Translations under genes and position numbers: made by a program
Shown: in pieces, positions 35,567 through 45,246 of the stretch
Position numbering within the stretch: position 1 is the first letter of the stretch
Layout of the letters: each line of letters begins with the position of its first letter
The notes under the pieces: generated by a model
The model's input: only the letters and a program-made list of their open reading frames with translations
The model's database searches: none
Told to the model about the DNA's origin: nothing
DNA from: an uncultured Roseburia sp.
GTDB lineage: Bacteria; Bacillota; Clostridia; Lachnospirales; Lachnospiraceae
Assembly: GCA_947573605.1 (NCBI GenBank)
Contig: CANPGM010000029.1
Span: 1-45,327, forward strand
Reading direction: 5' to 3'
Length of the DNA: 45,327 nucleotides

Positions 35567-35606
35567 AAAAGATACAGAGGAAAGCGGACATACAAAGGAG
35601 ACAGCT

Positions 35607-36530
35607 ATGTCATTGTTTCAGGCAATTTTAATGGGAATCATTCAGGGTCTGACTGAATTTCTGCCGGTCAGCAGCTCCGGCCATCTCGCATTGTTCAAAA
35701 TTCTGTTTCATGTGGAGACGGAGACAGGGATGTTGTTTGACGTATTGCTTCATGCGGGAACTCTGATTGCAATTTTTGCGGTGTACTATAAGGATATCTG
35801 GAAAATGTTCCTCGAAGGATGCGGTATCGTCTGCGATGCGGCGGTAAATACGGCGCTGTTTTTCAATAACTCCTTTTTATTTTTAAAACATAAAACCGGA
35901 GGGAATCGGAAAAAAAAAGAGAAAGTCATCTATGGAGAATATCGAAAAATTGTAACAGGAAGCTATCGTAAATTTGTACTCTTGATTCTTATTTCCACGG
36001 TTCCGACCGGAATTATCGGAATATTCGGTAAAAATGCGGTGGAGCTGGCCCAGGAGATTTTAATTGTTCCGGGGATCTGTCTGCTTATAACGGCTGTGCT
36101 GTTATTTGCTGCGGATAAAATGAAAGGCGGCGATAAGCTGCCAAAGGATATTACATATACCAATGCTTTCGGAATCGGAATTGCACAGGGGATTGCAACG
36201 CTGCCGGGATTGTCACGCAGCGGTACGACCATTACCGCTTGTCTTTTTAGCGGTTTTAACAGAAGCTTTGCGGTAAAGTATTCGTTTTTAATGTCTGTAC
36301 CTGCCATACTTGGAGCAATGATTCTGGAGCTTAAGGATTTTTCAGAATTGTCTTTAGACGGGACGCAGATTTTTTATTATGCGGTCGGAACGGCGGTTGC
36401 GGCTTTTGTCGGATATATCTGTATTAAAATGATGTTAATTGTTGTCAGGAAAAAAAGTTTTCGCATTTTTTCCGTCTATTGTCTTGTGATCGGGCTTGTT
36501 TCGATAATTGGATATTTCTATATTTCTTAA
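35607..36530 (+). CDS. uppP: Undecaprenyl-diphosphate phosphatase
   Basis: An integral membrane enzyme of the BacA/UppP family that recycles the lipid carrier for wall synthesis; high levels confer bacitracin resistance. The 307-residue product has GIIQGLTEFLPVSSSGHL near the start and PGLSRSGTTI about residue 205, the two catalytic signatures, with about eight hydrophobic segments. It is about 35-40 residues longer than the usual 265-275 because of a basic loop (LKHKTGGNRKKKEKV, near residue 95-110). AAAGGAG precedes the start. ftsK starts 18 bp after its stop. Confidence 0.96.
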   Translation: MSLFQAILMGIIQGLTEFLPVSSSGHLALFKILFHVETETGMLFDVLLHAGTLIAIFAVYYKDIWKMFLEGCGIVCDAAVNTALFFNNSFLFLKHKTGGNRKKKEKVIYGEYRKIVTGSYRKFVLLILISTVPTGIIGIFGKNAVELAQEILIVPGICLLITAVLLFAADKMKGGDKLPKDITYTNAFGIGIAQGIATLPGLSRSGTTITACLFSGFNRSFAVKYSFLMSVPAILGAMILELKDFSELSLDGTQIFYYAVGTAVAAFVGYICIKMMLIVVRKKSFRIFSVYCLVIGLVSIIGYFYIS

Positions 36531-36548
36531 TAAAACGGAGGTTATATT

Positions 36549-39224
36549 TTGGCATCAGGGAAAGAAAATCGTGTTTCTTCCGGGAAGAAATCGCCCTCGA
36601 AAAAGGCGCCCGGAGGAAAATCGAACTCGGGACAGAAACAGGCGGGCAGGCAGGAACAAACAGTCCATGAAAATTTTACAGGAGAGATTCTGTTGTGGAT
36701 TGTACTTGCGGCGTCTATTCTTTTATTTATCAGTAATTTCGGCATCGGAGGCAAGGTCGGCAATTCGGTAAGCGGTTTCTTTTTTGGAGTTTTCGGACTG
36801 GTTGCCTATATATTTCCCATTGTATTAGTGGTGGGAACCTTTTTTTTCATTTCAAACAGGGGAAATCGGATAGCAGCCGTAAAGATTGCGGCGGCCTGTA
36901 TATTCGTCCTGTTTTTCTGTATGTTTCTCGAATTGATTGTGCGTGGAAAAGATGCGCCGGGCGCAATGGAAGTGTTTCAGGAATGTTTTGAAACGAAAGT
37001 GGGCGGCGGCCTGCTCGGAGGATTCTTAGCAAAGCTGTGCTGTCCCAATTTCGGATTGATCGGCGCCTATGTAATTGACATTATAGTGATGATTATCTGT
37101 ATTGTTCTTGTTACGGAGCGTTCGGCGCTTCGGGGCGTGCAAAAGGGCGGCAGAAAAGTATACGAGACGGCAAAAGAAAACAGCGAGAGACGCCGGGAGA
37201 TCTCAGAAACCAGAAGAGAAGAGAGAGCGCTTCGGCGGATGGATAAAAAAGTCGAAGGCGTGGCGCTTGATACGACGATTCCGGAAAAGAAAAAAACGGG
37301 TATCTCCGATGAAGTCAGCGAAATTCATATTGAACAGTTTCAGGATGTGCCGGAGGTAAAGGAAGAACATCATGTTACCTTAACTTCCGTACAATCGGAG
37401 GAGCCAAAGAAACCGGCGGCAGCGGCGCCTGATATTCCTTCCATTAATATGATGCCAAGAGAGATCGAACGGGCGGCGGAACGGGTGGACAGAATACACG
37501 GCATATCAGGCAGGAAAGAAACCGTTCTGGACGAAGCCCTTCCGGAACTCGACCTGGATATAATCCGTGAAACGAAGCTGGAGGAAATGCCGGAGTTTGA
37601 AAGGATGGCAGAGGAAGCTCCTGTTCTGTCAGAGGCTTCTGCGGTTTCTGCGGCGCCGGAGCAAATGCCTCTGAAAGCAGCGTCCGAGACAAAGCTTTTA
37701 GAGAAATCCGTCGAGCCGGAAACGGAGCCGGTTCAGGCAAATTCTTTCAGACCATACATATATCCGTCGCCGGATTTGTTAAAGAAGGCGGCAAATAAGC
37801 GGGGAGATTCCAGACAGCAGATTCAGGAAACGGCTGTAAAGCTGCAGCAGACACTTAAGAATTTCGGTGTAAACGTAACAATTACTAATGTAAGCAAAGG
37901 CCCCGCAGTTACCCGATACGAAATACAGCCGGAGCAGGGAGTAAAAGTCAGCAAAATTGTAAACCTGACAGACGACATTAAACTGAATCTGGCTGCCGCT
38001 GATATTCGAATCGAAGCGCCGATTCCGGGAAAGGCGGCGGTCGGAATTGAGGTTCCGAATAAGGAGAATGTAGTTGTTTCATTCCGCGAACTCGTGGAGT
38101 CGCAGGAGTTTGAAAGTCAGACTTCAAACATTGCATTTGGCGTCGGGAGAGATATCAGCGGTAAAGTAATGATAGCGGATATCGCTAAAATGCCGCATCT
38201 GTTAATTGCCGGCGCGACCGGATCCGGGAAATCGGTTTGTATCAATACCATTATTATGAGTATTCTCTATAAGGCCGATCCGAAAGACGTAAAACTGATT
38301 ATGGTAGATCCAAAGGTTGTGGAATTAAGCGTGTATAACGGGATTCCGCATTTGATGATTCCGGTTGTAACAGATCCGAAAAAGGCTGCGGGCGCGCTGC
38401 ATTGGGCTGTTGCGGAAATGATGGACCGCTATCAGAAGTTTGCGGAGACGGGGGTTCGTGACCTGAAGGGTTATAATGCAAAAATACAGGAATTGGATGA
38501 AATAGAAGGAGAAGATAAACCGCAGAAGCTTCCGCAGATCGTAATTATCGTGGATGAGCTTGCGGATTTAATGATGGTAGCTGCGGGAGATGTGGAAGAG
38601 GCGATCTGCCGTCTGGCACAGCTTGCAAGAGCCTGCGGCATTCATCTGATTATTGCGACGCAGAGACCGTCCGTTAATGTGATCACCGGATTAATTAAAG
38701 CCAATATGCCCAGCCGGATTGCATTTGCGGTTACCTCCGGTATTGATTCGAGAACGATTCTTGATATGAACGGTGCAGAAAAGCTGCTTGGAAAAGGAGA
38801 TATGCTTTTTCATCCGCAGGGAGCGCCGAAACCGATTCGCGTACAGGGAGCGTTTGTTTCGGATAAGGAGGTATCGGATGTCGTTAAGTTTTTAAAGGAA
38901 CAAAACGGTTCCGTTTCTTACAGTGAAGAGATTGAGGAAAAGGTAAACAGCATGGATACGGGAAGCGGAGCCGTTGCCATTGACGGTAAGGGAGACAGTA
39001 CGGACGGACGGGATTCTTACTTTACGGAGGCGGCGAAACTTCTGATTGACAAGGAAAAAGGCTCTATTGGTATGCTGCAGCGGTATTTTAAAATAGGATT
39101 TAACCGCGCGGCGCGTATTATGGATCAGTTGGAAGAAGCGGGAATTGTGGGACCGGAGGAAGGAACAAAGCCGCGGCGTATTTTAATGACGGCAGAAGAG
39201 TTCGAGCAATATGAAAAGGAGTGA
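36549..39224 (+). CDS. ftsK: FtsK/SpoIIIE-type DNA translocase
   Basis: A membrane-anchored hexameric ATPase that pumps DNA through the division or sporulation septum. The 891-residue product has a basic N-terminal tail (1-45), four hydrophobic segments (about 48-190), a charged proline- and glutamate-rich linker (about 200-405), and the motor: alpha and beta domains with Walker A GATGSGKS (about 554-561) and Walker [13 protein letters not shown] (about 664-675). The C-terminal gamma winged helix (about 830-891; [31 protein letters not shown]) reads DNA polarity. The start codon is TTG, 7 nt after GGAGG. fhs starts 9 nt after its stop. Confidence 0.96.
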   Translation: MASGKENRVSSGKKSPSKKAPGGKSNSGQKQAGRQEQTVHENFTGEILLWIVLAASILLFISNFGIGGKVGNSVSGFFFGVFGLVAYIFPIVLVVGTFFFISNRGNRIAAVKIAAACIFVLFFCMFLELIVRGKDAPGAMEVFQECFETKVGGGLLGGFLAKLCCPNFGLIGAYVIDIIVMIICIVLVTERSALRGVQKGGRKVYETAKENSERRREISETRREERALRRMDKKVEGVALDTTIPEKKKTGISDEVSEIHIEQFQDVPEVKEEHHVTLTSVQSEEPKKPAAAAPDIPSINMMPREIERAAERVDRIHGISGRKETVLDEALPELDLDIIRETKLEEMPEFERMAEEAPVLSEASAVSAAPEQMPLKAASETKLLEKSVEPETEPVQANSFRPYIYPSPDLLKKAANKRGDSRQQIQETAVKLQQTLKNFGVNVTITNVSKGPAVTRYEIQPEQGVKVSKIVNLTDDIKLNLAAADIRIEAPIPGKAAVGIEVPNKENVVVSFRELVESQEFESQTSNIAFGVGRDISGKVMIADIAKMPHLLIAGATGSGKSVCINTIIMSILYKADPKDVKLIMVDPKVVELSVYNGIPHLMIPVVTDPKKAAGALHWAVAEMMDRYQKFAETGVRDLKGYNAKIQELDEIEGEDKPQKLPQIVIIVDELADLMMVAAGDVEEAICRLAQLARACGIHLIIATQRPSVNVITGLIKANMPSRIAFAVTSGIDSRTILDMNGAEKLLGKGDMLFHPQGAPKPIRVQGAFVSDKEVSDVVKFLKEQNGSVSYSEEIEEKVNSMDTGSGAVAIDGKGDSTDGRDSYFTEAAKLLIDKEKGSIGMLQRYFKIGFNRAARIMDQLEEAGIVGPEEGTKPRRILMTAEEFEQYEKE

Positions 39225-39232
39225 AGAGGATG

Positions 39233-40903
39233 ATGAAAAGCGATATTCAGATTGCACAGGAAGCAAAGATGCTGCCAATCCGTGAAGTTGCGGAGAAATT
39301 AGAAATAGCAGAGGATGATTTGGAATTATACGGAAAATATAAGGCGAAGCTGTCCGACGATTTAATGGAACGCATAAAGATAAGACCCGACGGGAAGCTG
39401 ATTCTGGTAACGGCCATTAATCCGACGCCTGCGGGAGAAGGAAAAACAACTACAAGTGTAGGATTGGGTCAGGCGTTCGGCAGACTTGGAAAAAAAGCAG
39501 TCATTGCGTTAAGAGAGCCGTCTTTGGGACCGTGTTTCGGAATCAAAGGAGGCGCGGCAGGCGGCGGATATGCGCAGGTCGTTCCGATGGAAGAATTAAA
39601 CCTTCATTTTACGGGTGATTTTCATGCGATTACATCCGCAAATAATCTTCTGGCGGCTGTTTTGGATAATCATATTCAACAGGGGAATGAACTCGGAATC
39701 GATCCGAGGCAGATTGTATGGAAACGTTGTCTGGATATGAATGACCGTGTCCTGCGTAATATTGTAGTGGGTCTGGGCGGTAAAATGGACGGTACGGTAA
39801 GGGAGGATCATTTTGTCATTACCGTTGCTTCGGAAATAATGGCGATTCTGTGCCTTTCGGATGATATGCATGATTTAAAGCGGCGCCTCGGAAAAATTAT
39901 CGCGGCATATACGTATGACGGCAAACCCGTTACGGCTAAAGATTTAAAAGCGGCGGGCGCAATGGCGGCGCTGTTAAAAGAAGCGTTAAAACCCAATCTG
40001 ATTCAGACGTTAGAGCATACGCCTGCAATTGTACATGGCGGACCGTTTGCCAATATCGCGCACGGCTGCAACAGTGTAAGGGCGACGAAAACCGCTTTAA
40101 AACTTGCCGATTATGTAATTACGGAGGCGGGCTTCGGCGCGGATTTAGGAGCTGAAAAGTTTTTTGACATTAAGTGCCGCAAGGCGGGCTTAAAACCGGA
40201 TGCGGTTGTACTTGTAGCAACTATACGCGCATTAAAATACAACGGCGGCGTTGCAAAAGCGGAATTAAATAATGAAAATTTAGAGGCTTTAAGAAACGGA
40301 ATCGTAAATCTGGAAAAACATATCGAAAATCTTCAGAAATACGGCGTTCCGGTTGTTGTGGGTTTAAATTCTTTTGTGACGGACAGCGAAGCCGAGACAA
40401 ATTTCGTAGAAAAATTCTGCCGTGAAAAGGGCTGCGAGTTTGCGGTGTCAAGAGTTTGGGAAGCAGGCGGCGAGGGCGGAATCGCGCTTGCCGAGCAGGT
40501 ACTGAAAACGCTTGAAACCAGAGAAAGTCATTTTAAGCCCATTTATGAAGACGGAATCAGCCTGGAAGAGAAAATTGAAACGGTTGCAAAAGAGATCTAC
40601 GGCGCCGGTCATGTGACTTATTCTCCTGCGGCAAAACGGGAGTTAAAGCGGATTGCGGAGCTTGGAATGTCGGAATTTCCGGTGTGCATAGCAAAAACCC
40701 AGTATTCGCTGTCGGATGATGCCTTAAGGCTTGGAAGGCCGGAAGGATTTACAATAAACGTCCGTGAAGTTTATGTGTCTGCCGGCGCAGAGTTTGTCGT
40801 TGCAATAACCGGAGCAATTACTACAATGCCCGGGCTTGGCAAGACTCCTGCGGCATACAGTATTGACGTAGATGATAACGGCGTCATTACCGGATTGTTT
40901 TAA
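39233..40903 (+). CDS. fhs: Formate-tetrahydrofolate ligase
   Basis: It makes 10-formyl-tetrahydrofolate from formate, ATP and tetrahydrofolate, an entry step of one-carbon metabolism and of the Wood-Ljungdahl methyl branch. The product from 39233 ([16 protein letters not shown]) is 556 residues, matching the usual length. It has the ATP loop [17 protein letters not shown] (about 61-77), the [23 protein letters not shown] segment and the C-terminal [15 protein letters not shown]. Upstream in-frame starts (39221 GTG, 39230 ATG) are possible; 39230 is the nearest rival. It follows ftsK closely and pairs with folD. Confidence 0.96.
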   Translation: MKSDIQIAQEAKMLPIREVAEKLEIAEDDLELYGKYKAKLSDDLMERIKIRPDGKLILVTAINPTPAGEGKTTTSVGLGQAFGRLGKKAVIALREPSLGPCFGIKGGAAGGGYAQVVPMEELNLHFTGDFHAITSANNLLAAVLDNHIQQGNELGIDPRQIVWKRCLDMNDRVLRNIVVGLGGKMDGTVREDHFVITVASEIMAILCLSDDMHDLKRRLGKIIAAYTYDGKPVTAKDLKAAGAMAALLKEALKPNLIQTLEHTPAIVHGGPFANIAHGCNSVRATKTALKLADYVITEAGFGADLGAEKFFDIKCRKAGLKPDAVVLVATIRALKYNGGVAKAELNNENLEALRNGIVNLEKHIENLQKYGVPVVVGLNSFVTDSEAETNFVEKFCREKGCEFAVSRVWEAGGEGGIALAEQVLKTLETRESHFKPIYEDGISLEEKIETVAKEIYGAGHVTYSPAAKRELKRIAELGMSEFPVCIAKTQYSLSDDALRLGRPEGFTINVREVYVSAGAEFVVAITGAITTMPGLGKTPAAYSIDVDDNGVITGLF

Positions 40904-40923
40904 AATCGATGAATAAATACAGT

Positions 40924-40952
40924 GCCGTTCATACGGCGGAATGAGAGGGAAT
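40924..40952 (+). promoter_or_regulatory. folD leader: hairpin and GAATGAGAGG element
   Basis: GCCGT-TCAT-ACGGC (40924-40937) is followed by GGAATGAGAGG and the start codon 15 nt after the stem. Here both sides of the fifth pair differ from icd and rex (U-A in place of C-G), keeping the stem. The element's ATG (40941) is in frame and would add MRGN. Confidence 0.6.
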
Positions 40953-41792
40953 ATGGCGGAGATTATTGACGGAAAGAAAATTTCACAGGAAATAAAAGAG
41001 GAATTAAAAGAGCGTGTTTTGCGCCTGAAGGAACAGGGAAAAGAAGCTGCATTAGCGGTCATTCAGGTAGGCGACGACCCGGCTTCCTGCGTATATGTAA
41101 ATAATAAAAAGAAAGCGTGTCAGTATATCGGGATTACGTCTCTTTCGTATGAACTGCCGGAAGATACGACGGAAGAAGATTTGCTTGCGTTGATCGATAA
41201 GCTGAATAAAGATACGCGGGTAAACGGAATTTTAGTACAGCTTCCCGTACCGGAGCAAATCGACGCGGACAAAGTGATAAGAGCAATTTCTCCGCAAAAA
41301 GACGTCGACGGATTTCATCCCGAAAATGTAGGAAGGCTTGTAATCGGCGAGGAGGGTTTTGTCTCTTGTACGCCTGCGGGAATTATTGAGCTGCTTAAGC
41401 GAAGCGGTATTGAGATTGCAGGAAAACATTGTGTAGTTGTTGGCCGTAGCAATATTGTCGGAAAACCGATGGCGCTTCTGATGCTTCGTGAAAATGCGAC
41501 CGTAACCGTTGCCCATTCCAAAACGCAGCATTTAAAAGAGCTGTGCAAAGAAGCGGATATTTTAATTGTGGCTATAGGGAAACCGCAGTTTATCACCGCG
41601 GAATATATTAAAGAGGGAGCTGTTGTAATTGATGTCGGAATTCACCGGAACGAAAACAATAAGCTTTGCGGCGACGTAAAATATGAGGAAGTTTCAAAGC
41701 TTGCTTCTGCAATTACTCCGGTGCCGGGCGGCGTCGGACCAATGACAATCGCAATGCTAATGCATAATTGCGTTGCGTCCATGCAGATGTAA
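40953..41792 (+). CDS. folD: Methylene-tetrahydrofolate dehydrogenase/cyclohydrolase
   Basis: A bifunctional enzyme linking 10-formyl- and 5,10-methylene-tetrahydrofolate with NAD(P). The 279-residue product starts MAEIIDGKKISQEIKEE, has the catalytic YVxxKKKAC region (YVNNKKKACQYIGI, about residues 50-63), GILVQLPVP, the dinucleotide-binding GRSNIVGKPMALLM, and the C-terminal PGGVGPMTIAML. It continues the pathway begun by Fhs, the gene before it. Confidence 0.97.
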   Translation: MAEIIDGKKISQEIKEELKERVLRLKEQGKEAALAVIQVGDDPASCVYVNNKKKACQYIGITSLSYELPEDTTEEDLLALIDKLNKDTRVNGILVQLPVPEQIDADKVIRAISPQKDVDGFHPENVGRLVIGEEGFVSCTPAGIIELLKRSGIEIAGKHCVVVGRSNIVGKPMALLMLRENATVTVAHSKTQHLKELCKEADILIVAIGKPQFITAEYIKEGAVVIDVGIHRNENNKLCGDVKYEEVSKLASAITPVPGGVGPMTIAMLMHNCVASMQM

Positions 41793-41825
41793 GAGGTCAT
41801 ATTCGGAAAGAAAGGCATGTTTTCT

Positions 41826-43022
41826 ATGGTGTGTTCAAACTGTGGCGCAGAGCTGAAAGAGGGATGTGTATATTGTTCTATATGCGGAAAGGAACAGCTT
41901 ATAAACGGACTTTCGGATCTGGAGGATGATTATCTGCGTTCCATTTTAAAAGAGGAAGCAGGAAAAACCGAACAGGAGAAAAAGCAGGGACGAAAAATTA
42001 CGGCATCGCCTCATCTGGATGAGGAAAAAAAACAGGCGGCGGAGCAGAAAAAGAAAATCAGACAGATGCTGCCAATGATAATCGTAGCAGGCGTTCTTGC
42101 AGCCGCAATGATAACCGGCATTTCCGTGAAAACGTATATCGATTACGAGAACGATCATTCGTATGATTTTCAAATGGACATGGCGGAGCAGGAATTAAAA
42201 AATCTCAATTTTGAAAAAGCGCTTGGTTTTTATTCCAGAGCGCTTACGCTTCAATCCGGTGATATTACGGCTCGAATGAAAATGGCGGAAATCTACCTGC
42301 AGCAAAAGAACTATGATGCGGCGGCAGTTTTACTGAAAGAGATCATCAATCTGGATAAAAACAACAAATCCGCTTATGAAAATCTGATTTCCATCTATGA
42401 TCAACAAGGGGATTTTCATAAAATAAAGGAGCTGTCGGAAGGGGTAGAGGACGAGAGCATTTTGGAATTATTTGCGGATTATCAGGTTCTGACGCCTGTC
42501 TTTTATCCTTCAGGAGGTACCTATGATACATATGTAATGGTAACTTTGATTTCCGTAAAGGACGAAGCCGAAATATATTATACGCTGGACGGAACGGATC
42601 CGATTGAGAATGGAGTGCTTTATGAATCTGAAGGAATCCGAATGGAGAAATCGGATTCGTATGTATTAAAGGCGGTCTGTAAAAATGAACGCGGTATCTA
42701 CAGTGATGTTGTGGAACATAAATATAAGGTCTCGATTCAGGCTCCCGGCTACCCGAATATTGACCCCAACGGAGGCAGTTTTACGGAACCGACATATGTA
42801 ACGATAGATGCGGATGAGGAATGTTCCGTTTATTATACCTGGGATGGAACGGATCCCAATACATCGTCGGAATGTTACAGTGAACCGATTCTCGTGCCGG
42901 AAGGAAACAATATTTTATCTTTGATTGTGTATGACAGCCGTTCCGGTCTTTCCAGTAAGATTTATCGTGCGAACTATATTTATGATCCGCCGACGGAACC
43001 GGTATCCGGATTTAACCCTTAA
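41826..43022 (+). CDS. Zinc-ribbon, TPR and chitobiase-C-like membrane protein
   Basis: A 398-residue single-pass membrane protein of unknown function. It has an N-terminal zinc ribbon (CxxC at 3/6 and 17/20), a charged linker, one hydrophobic segment (about 82-101), two or three TPR-like helical repeats (about 118-205; EKALGFYSRALTLQSGDITARMKMAEIY), and two beta-sandwich repeats of the CHB_HEX_C type (about 225-300 and 308-380; YYTLDGTDP and YYTWDGTDP). The topology suggests a cytoplasmic zinc ribbon with the TPR and beta domains outside. The ATG at 41817 is also in frame, but AAAGG is almost adjacent to it. It follows folD by 33 bp and ends at a strong terminator. Confidence 0.8.
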   Translation: MVCSNCGAELKEGCVYCSICGKEQLINGLSDLEDDYLRSILKEEAGKTEQEKKQGRKITASPHLDEEKKQAAEQKKKIRQMLPMIIVAGVLAAAMITGISVKTYIDYENDHSYDFQMDMAEQELKNLNFEKALGFYSRALTLQSGDITARMKMAEIYLQQKNYDAAAVLLKEIINLDKNNKSAYENLISIYDQQGDFHKIKELSEGVEDESILELFADYQVLTPVFYPSGGTYDTYVMVTLISVKDEAEIYYTLDGTDPIENGVLYESEGIRMEKSDSYVLKAVCKNERGIYSDVVEHKYKVSIQAPGYPNIDPNGGSFTEPTYVTIDADEECSVYYTWDGTDPNTSSECYSEPILVPEGNNILSLIVYDSRSGLSSKIYRANYIYDPPTEPVSGFNP

Positions 43023-43093
43023 AGAACGGATACGAAGTTTTTATACGGTGATGTTTGGAAAAAGGGACAACAATTGAAAACGTGATAAATTAT

Positions 43094-43132
43094 AAAAAGC
43101 GTGGAATCCGGATTCGGATTCTACGCTTTTTT
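43094..43132. terminator. Bidirectional terminator
   Basis: A 12-bp stem, AGCGTGGAATCC with GGATTCTACGCT (one G.U pair), flanked by an A-run and a T-run. It closes the zinc-ribbon gene (plus) and xpt (minus). Confidence 0.88.
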
Positions 43133-43192
43133 GTCTTACCTGCTTAAATAGAGTTTTTGACGACGCATCTTTTTTCGTTCTGCAACACAGGC

Positions 43193-43774
43193 TTATTCGG
43201 ATTCCGGGATAAATGTAATAGCGCCGTCTTTCAATGAGGAAATTCTTGCCAATGAATAGACATCAATTCCCTGTTCAATCAATTTTTCTCTGCCCGGCTG
43301 GAAGGATTTTTCGATTAAAATACCCAGACCGGCGACGGTAGCATGCGCCATTCGAAGCAGTCTGATTGCTCCGGTAGCGGCCTCTCCGTTTGCCAGAAAA
43401 TCGTCGACAATCAGTACATGATCCATTTCCGTAATAAAGCGCTTCGAAAGCGTCAGCTCATAACTTGTCCCTTTCGTAAACGAAGTGACCATTGTCTGTA
43501 AAAGTCCCTCATTTAACACTTTCGAAGGTTCTTTTTTTAAAATTACCATCGGAACTTCTAAAGCAAGCGCAGTCATTAACGCAGGAGCGATACCGGAACT
43601 TTCAATAGTCACGACCTTTGTAACGCCTTTATCCTTAAAATGAGCCGCTAGCGCTTCGCCGATTTGTTTCATCAGACCGGGATCCGCCTGATGATTGATA
43701 AAGCTGTCCACTTTTAAAATATCTTCGTTAATGATATAACCGTCTTTTAAAATTCTTTCTTTCAGTTCTTTCAT
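43193..43774 (-). CDS. xpt: Xanthine phosphoribosyltransferase
   Basis: A purine-salvage enzyme making XMP from xanthine and PRPP. The 193-residue product has MKELKERILKDGYIINEDILKVDSFINHQ at the N-terminus and the PRPP-binding VLIVDDFLANGEA (about residues 120-132), matching the Bacillus Xpt group in length and motifs. In many Firmicutes xpt follows a purine riboswitch; here the 39-bp gap to the upstream membrane-protein gene has no room for one, so it is probably transcribed from the promoter of that gene. Confidence 0.95.
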   Translation of the reverse strand: MKELKERILKDGYIINEDILKVDSFINHQADPGLMKQIGEALAAHFKDKGVTKVVTIESSGIAPALMTALALEVPMVILKKEPSKVLNEGLLQTMVTSFTKGTSYELTLSKRFITEMDHVLIVDDFLANGEAATGAIRLLRMAHATVAGLGILIEKSFQPGREKLIEQGIDVYSLARISSLKDGAITFIPESE

Positions 43775-43813
43775 AAGCCCCTCCCGTTTTTATAAATAGT
43801 AAGCCCGGCCGGA

Positions 43814-44284
43814 TTAATCGGGAAACAGTTCTCCGTAAAGCTGTTCTATGATATAATCCAGAAATGCTTCTTCTCTGTCGTCACATTTTTCCGTAAGAAG
43901 TTCCGACATGATCTCATATCGGTTGAAGTAAAGCTGCTCTGGTTCCGTTTCGGATTCGATCCTGGCGTCAATGTCGGAAGCGGAATAGTTTTTCTTAAAC
44001 CAGCCGGTAATTTCCGTATACGCTTCCTGTTCTTCTTCCGCTTCCTCTCTGGCCTTCTTGATCTGAAGAAAAGAGCGGATACCGATAGCAAAGAAGATAA
44101 GGAACATGATTCCTAAAATAACGCCGAGCATGATTTTCGTATAGGAGGACGCCTGAATCGGAAGTACGCCTGTAAGAAAAAGTCCCAGGAATATAAATCC
44201 GGCGATACTTACAAGTAAAAAACTATAGGCGGTGGATTTTAAATCCTCTTTTTTGTTATCCTTTGAAATATAAATATGTGACAT
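43814..44284 (-). CDS. Two-TM hypothetical membrane protein
   Basis: 156 residues with no recognised family. A short polar N-terminus is followed by two hydrophobic segments (about 22-41 and 51-73) in a hairpin, then an acidic cytoplasmic-type tail of about 80 residues (KKAREEAEEEQEAYTEITGWF and a C-terminal DYIIEQLYGELFPD). It is the first gene of a unit with xpt and shares a divergent promoter region with rlmH. A link to purine uptake is only a guess from position. Confidence 0.75.
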   Translation of the reverse strand: MSHIYISKDNKKEDLKSTAYSFLLVSIAGFIFLGLFLTGVLPIQASSYTKIMLGVILGIMFLIFFAIGIRSFLQIKKAREEAEEEQEAYTEITGWFKKNYSASDIDARIESETEPEQLYFNRYEIMSELLTEKCDDREEAFLDYIIEQLYGELFPD

Positions 44285-44315
44285 AATATGTTACCTCTTT
44301 CTTATTCTTAACTAA

Positions 44316-44344
44316 AGTATAAAAGATTCCCGGATTCTTGGCAA
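44316..44344 (-). promoter_or_regulatory. Promoter of the membrane protein-xpt unit
   Basis: On the minus strand TTGCCA (plus 44339-44344) and TATACT (plus 44316-44321) are 17 bp apart. The -35 overlaps that of the rlmH promoter. Confidence 0.65.
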
Positions 44345-44366
44345 TAGAAATATGATGTGCTACAAT
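44338..44366 (+). promoter_or_regulatory. Promoter of rlmH
   Basis: TTGGCA (44338-44343) and TACAAT (44361-44366) are 17 bp apart. The -35 shares five of its six base pairs with the divergent -35 on the other strand. Confidence 0.65.
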
Positions 44367-44450
44367 AGGAAAATAAAAGATTCGCTCGTTTCGGGTTCAA
44401 AGGACGGGCGGCAGGAAGAGAACAGATAAGATAAGGAATGCATTGAAACC

Positions 44451-44930
44451 ATGAAAATTACACTTATGTGCATCGGAAAAATAAAGGAAAAATTTTATCG
44501 TGAAGCAGTCTGTGAATTTGAAAAACGTTTAAGCCGTTACTGCAGGCTGGAAATAATTGAGGTGTTGGATGAGAAAACGCCGGATCATGCCGGATCGCTC
44601 ATGGAAAAGCAAATCAAAGAAAAGGAAGCGTCGCGTTTGTTAAAATATCTGAATCAGGACGCATATGTGATTGCTCTTGCAATTGAGGGAAAGCAGCTTA
44701 ATTCGGTGGAACTTTCCGAAAAATTGGAAAATCTGGGGACTTCCGGCGTCAGCCACATTATCTTTCTGATCGGAGGGTCTCTGGGATTATCAGACGGCAT
44801 TTTAAGCGACGCAGATTTTGCGCTCAGTTTTTCTAAAATGACGTTTCCGCATCAATTGATGCGGGTGATATTGCTGGAACAGATATATCGGGCATATCGG
44901 ATTATGAATGGAGAACCGTATCATAAGTAA
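44451..44930 (+). CDS. rlmH: 23S rRNA pseudouridine-1915 N3-methyltransferase
   Basis: A SPOUT-class methyltransferase that modifies pseudouridine 1915 in helix 69 of 23S rRNA. It is 159 residues, exactly the usual length, with MKITLMCIGKIKEKF at the start, the SAM-binding trefoil knot IIFLIGGSLGLSDGI and the C-terminal MTFPHQLMRVILLEQIYRAYRIMNGEPYHK with the conserved terminal YHK. Single gene with its own promoter. Confidence 0.97.
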   Translation: MKITLMCIGKIKEKFYREAVCEFEKRLSRYCRLEIIEVLDEKTPDHAGSLMEKQIKEKEASRLLKYLNQDAYVIALAIEGKQLNSVELSEKLENLGTSGVSHIIFLIGGSLGLSDGILSDADFALSFSKMTFPHQLMRVILLEQIYRAYRIMNGEPYHK

Positions 44931-45141
44931 GGGCGGAAGAGAACGGATATTCTGGAAATAAAAGAGAATAAGTGTTGTATTTTACCTCCTGAGAGTTTGT
45001 AGCTTTTATGGGGGTAGTATTATGGACTTATAGTTAAGATTCACTAAAAGATGGTTCTAAAAATAAGAATACATATTATGTTTGTGGCAATTGGAACACC
45101 GGATATTAAAGGAAAATGCCAGGAGACAGGTTCTTGGCTTA
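44931..45141. other. AT-rich intergenic stretch, no gene seen
   Basis: No ORF with a ribosome binding site, terminator hairpin or recognisable RNA between rlmH and the next promoter. Confidence 0.5.
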
Positions 45142-45170
45142 TTGTAATTTACCGAATGGCTGTGTATAAT
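45142..45170 (+). promoter_or_regulatory. Promoter of the gene at the right edge
   Basis: TTGTAA (45142-45147) and TATAAT (45165-45170) are 17 bp apart, about 75 bp before the last start codon. Confidence 0.65.
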
Positions 45171-45246
45171 AGAAATAGATAACAGGGTTTTTGGAACATG
45201 CAGAGTTTTCCGGCAGTGATTTGTTGAAAGAAAGCAGGTGGACAAA

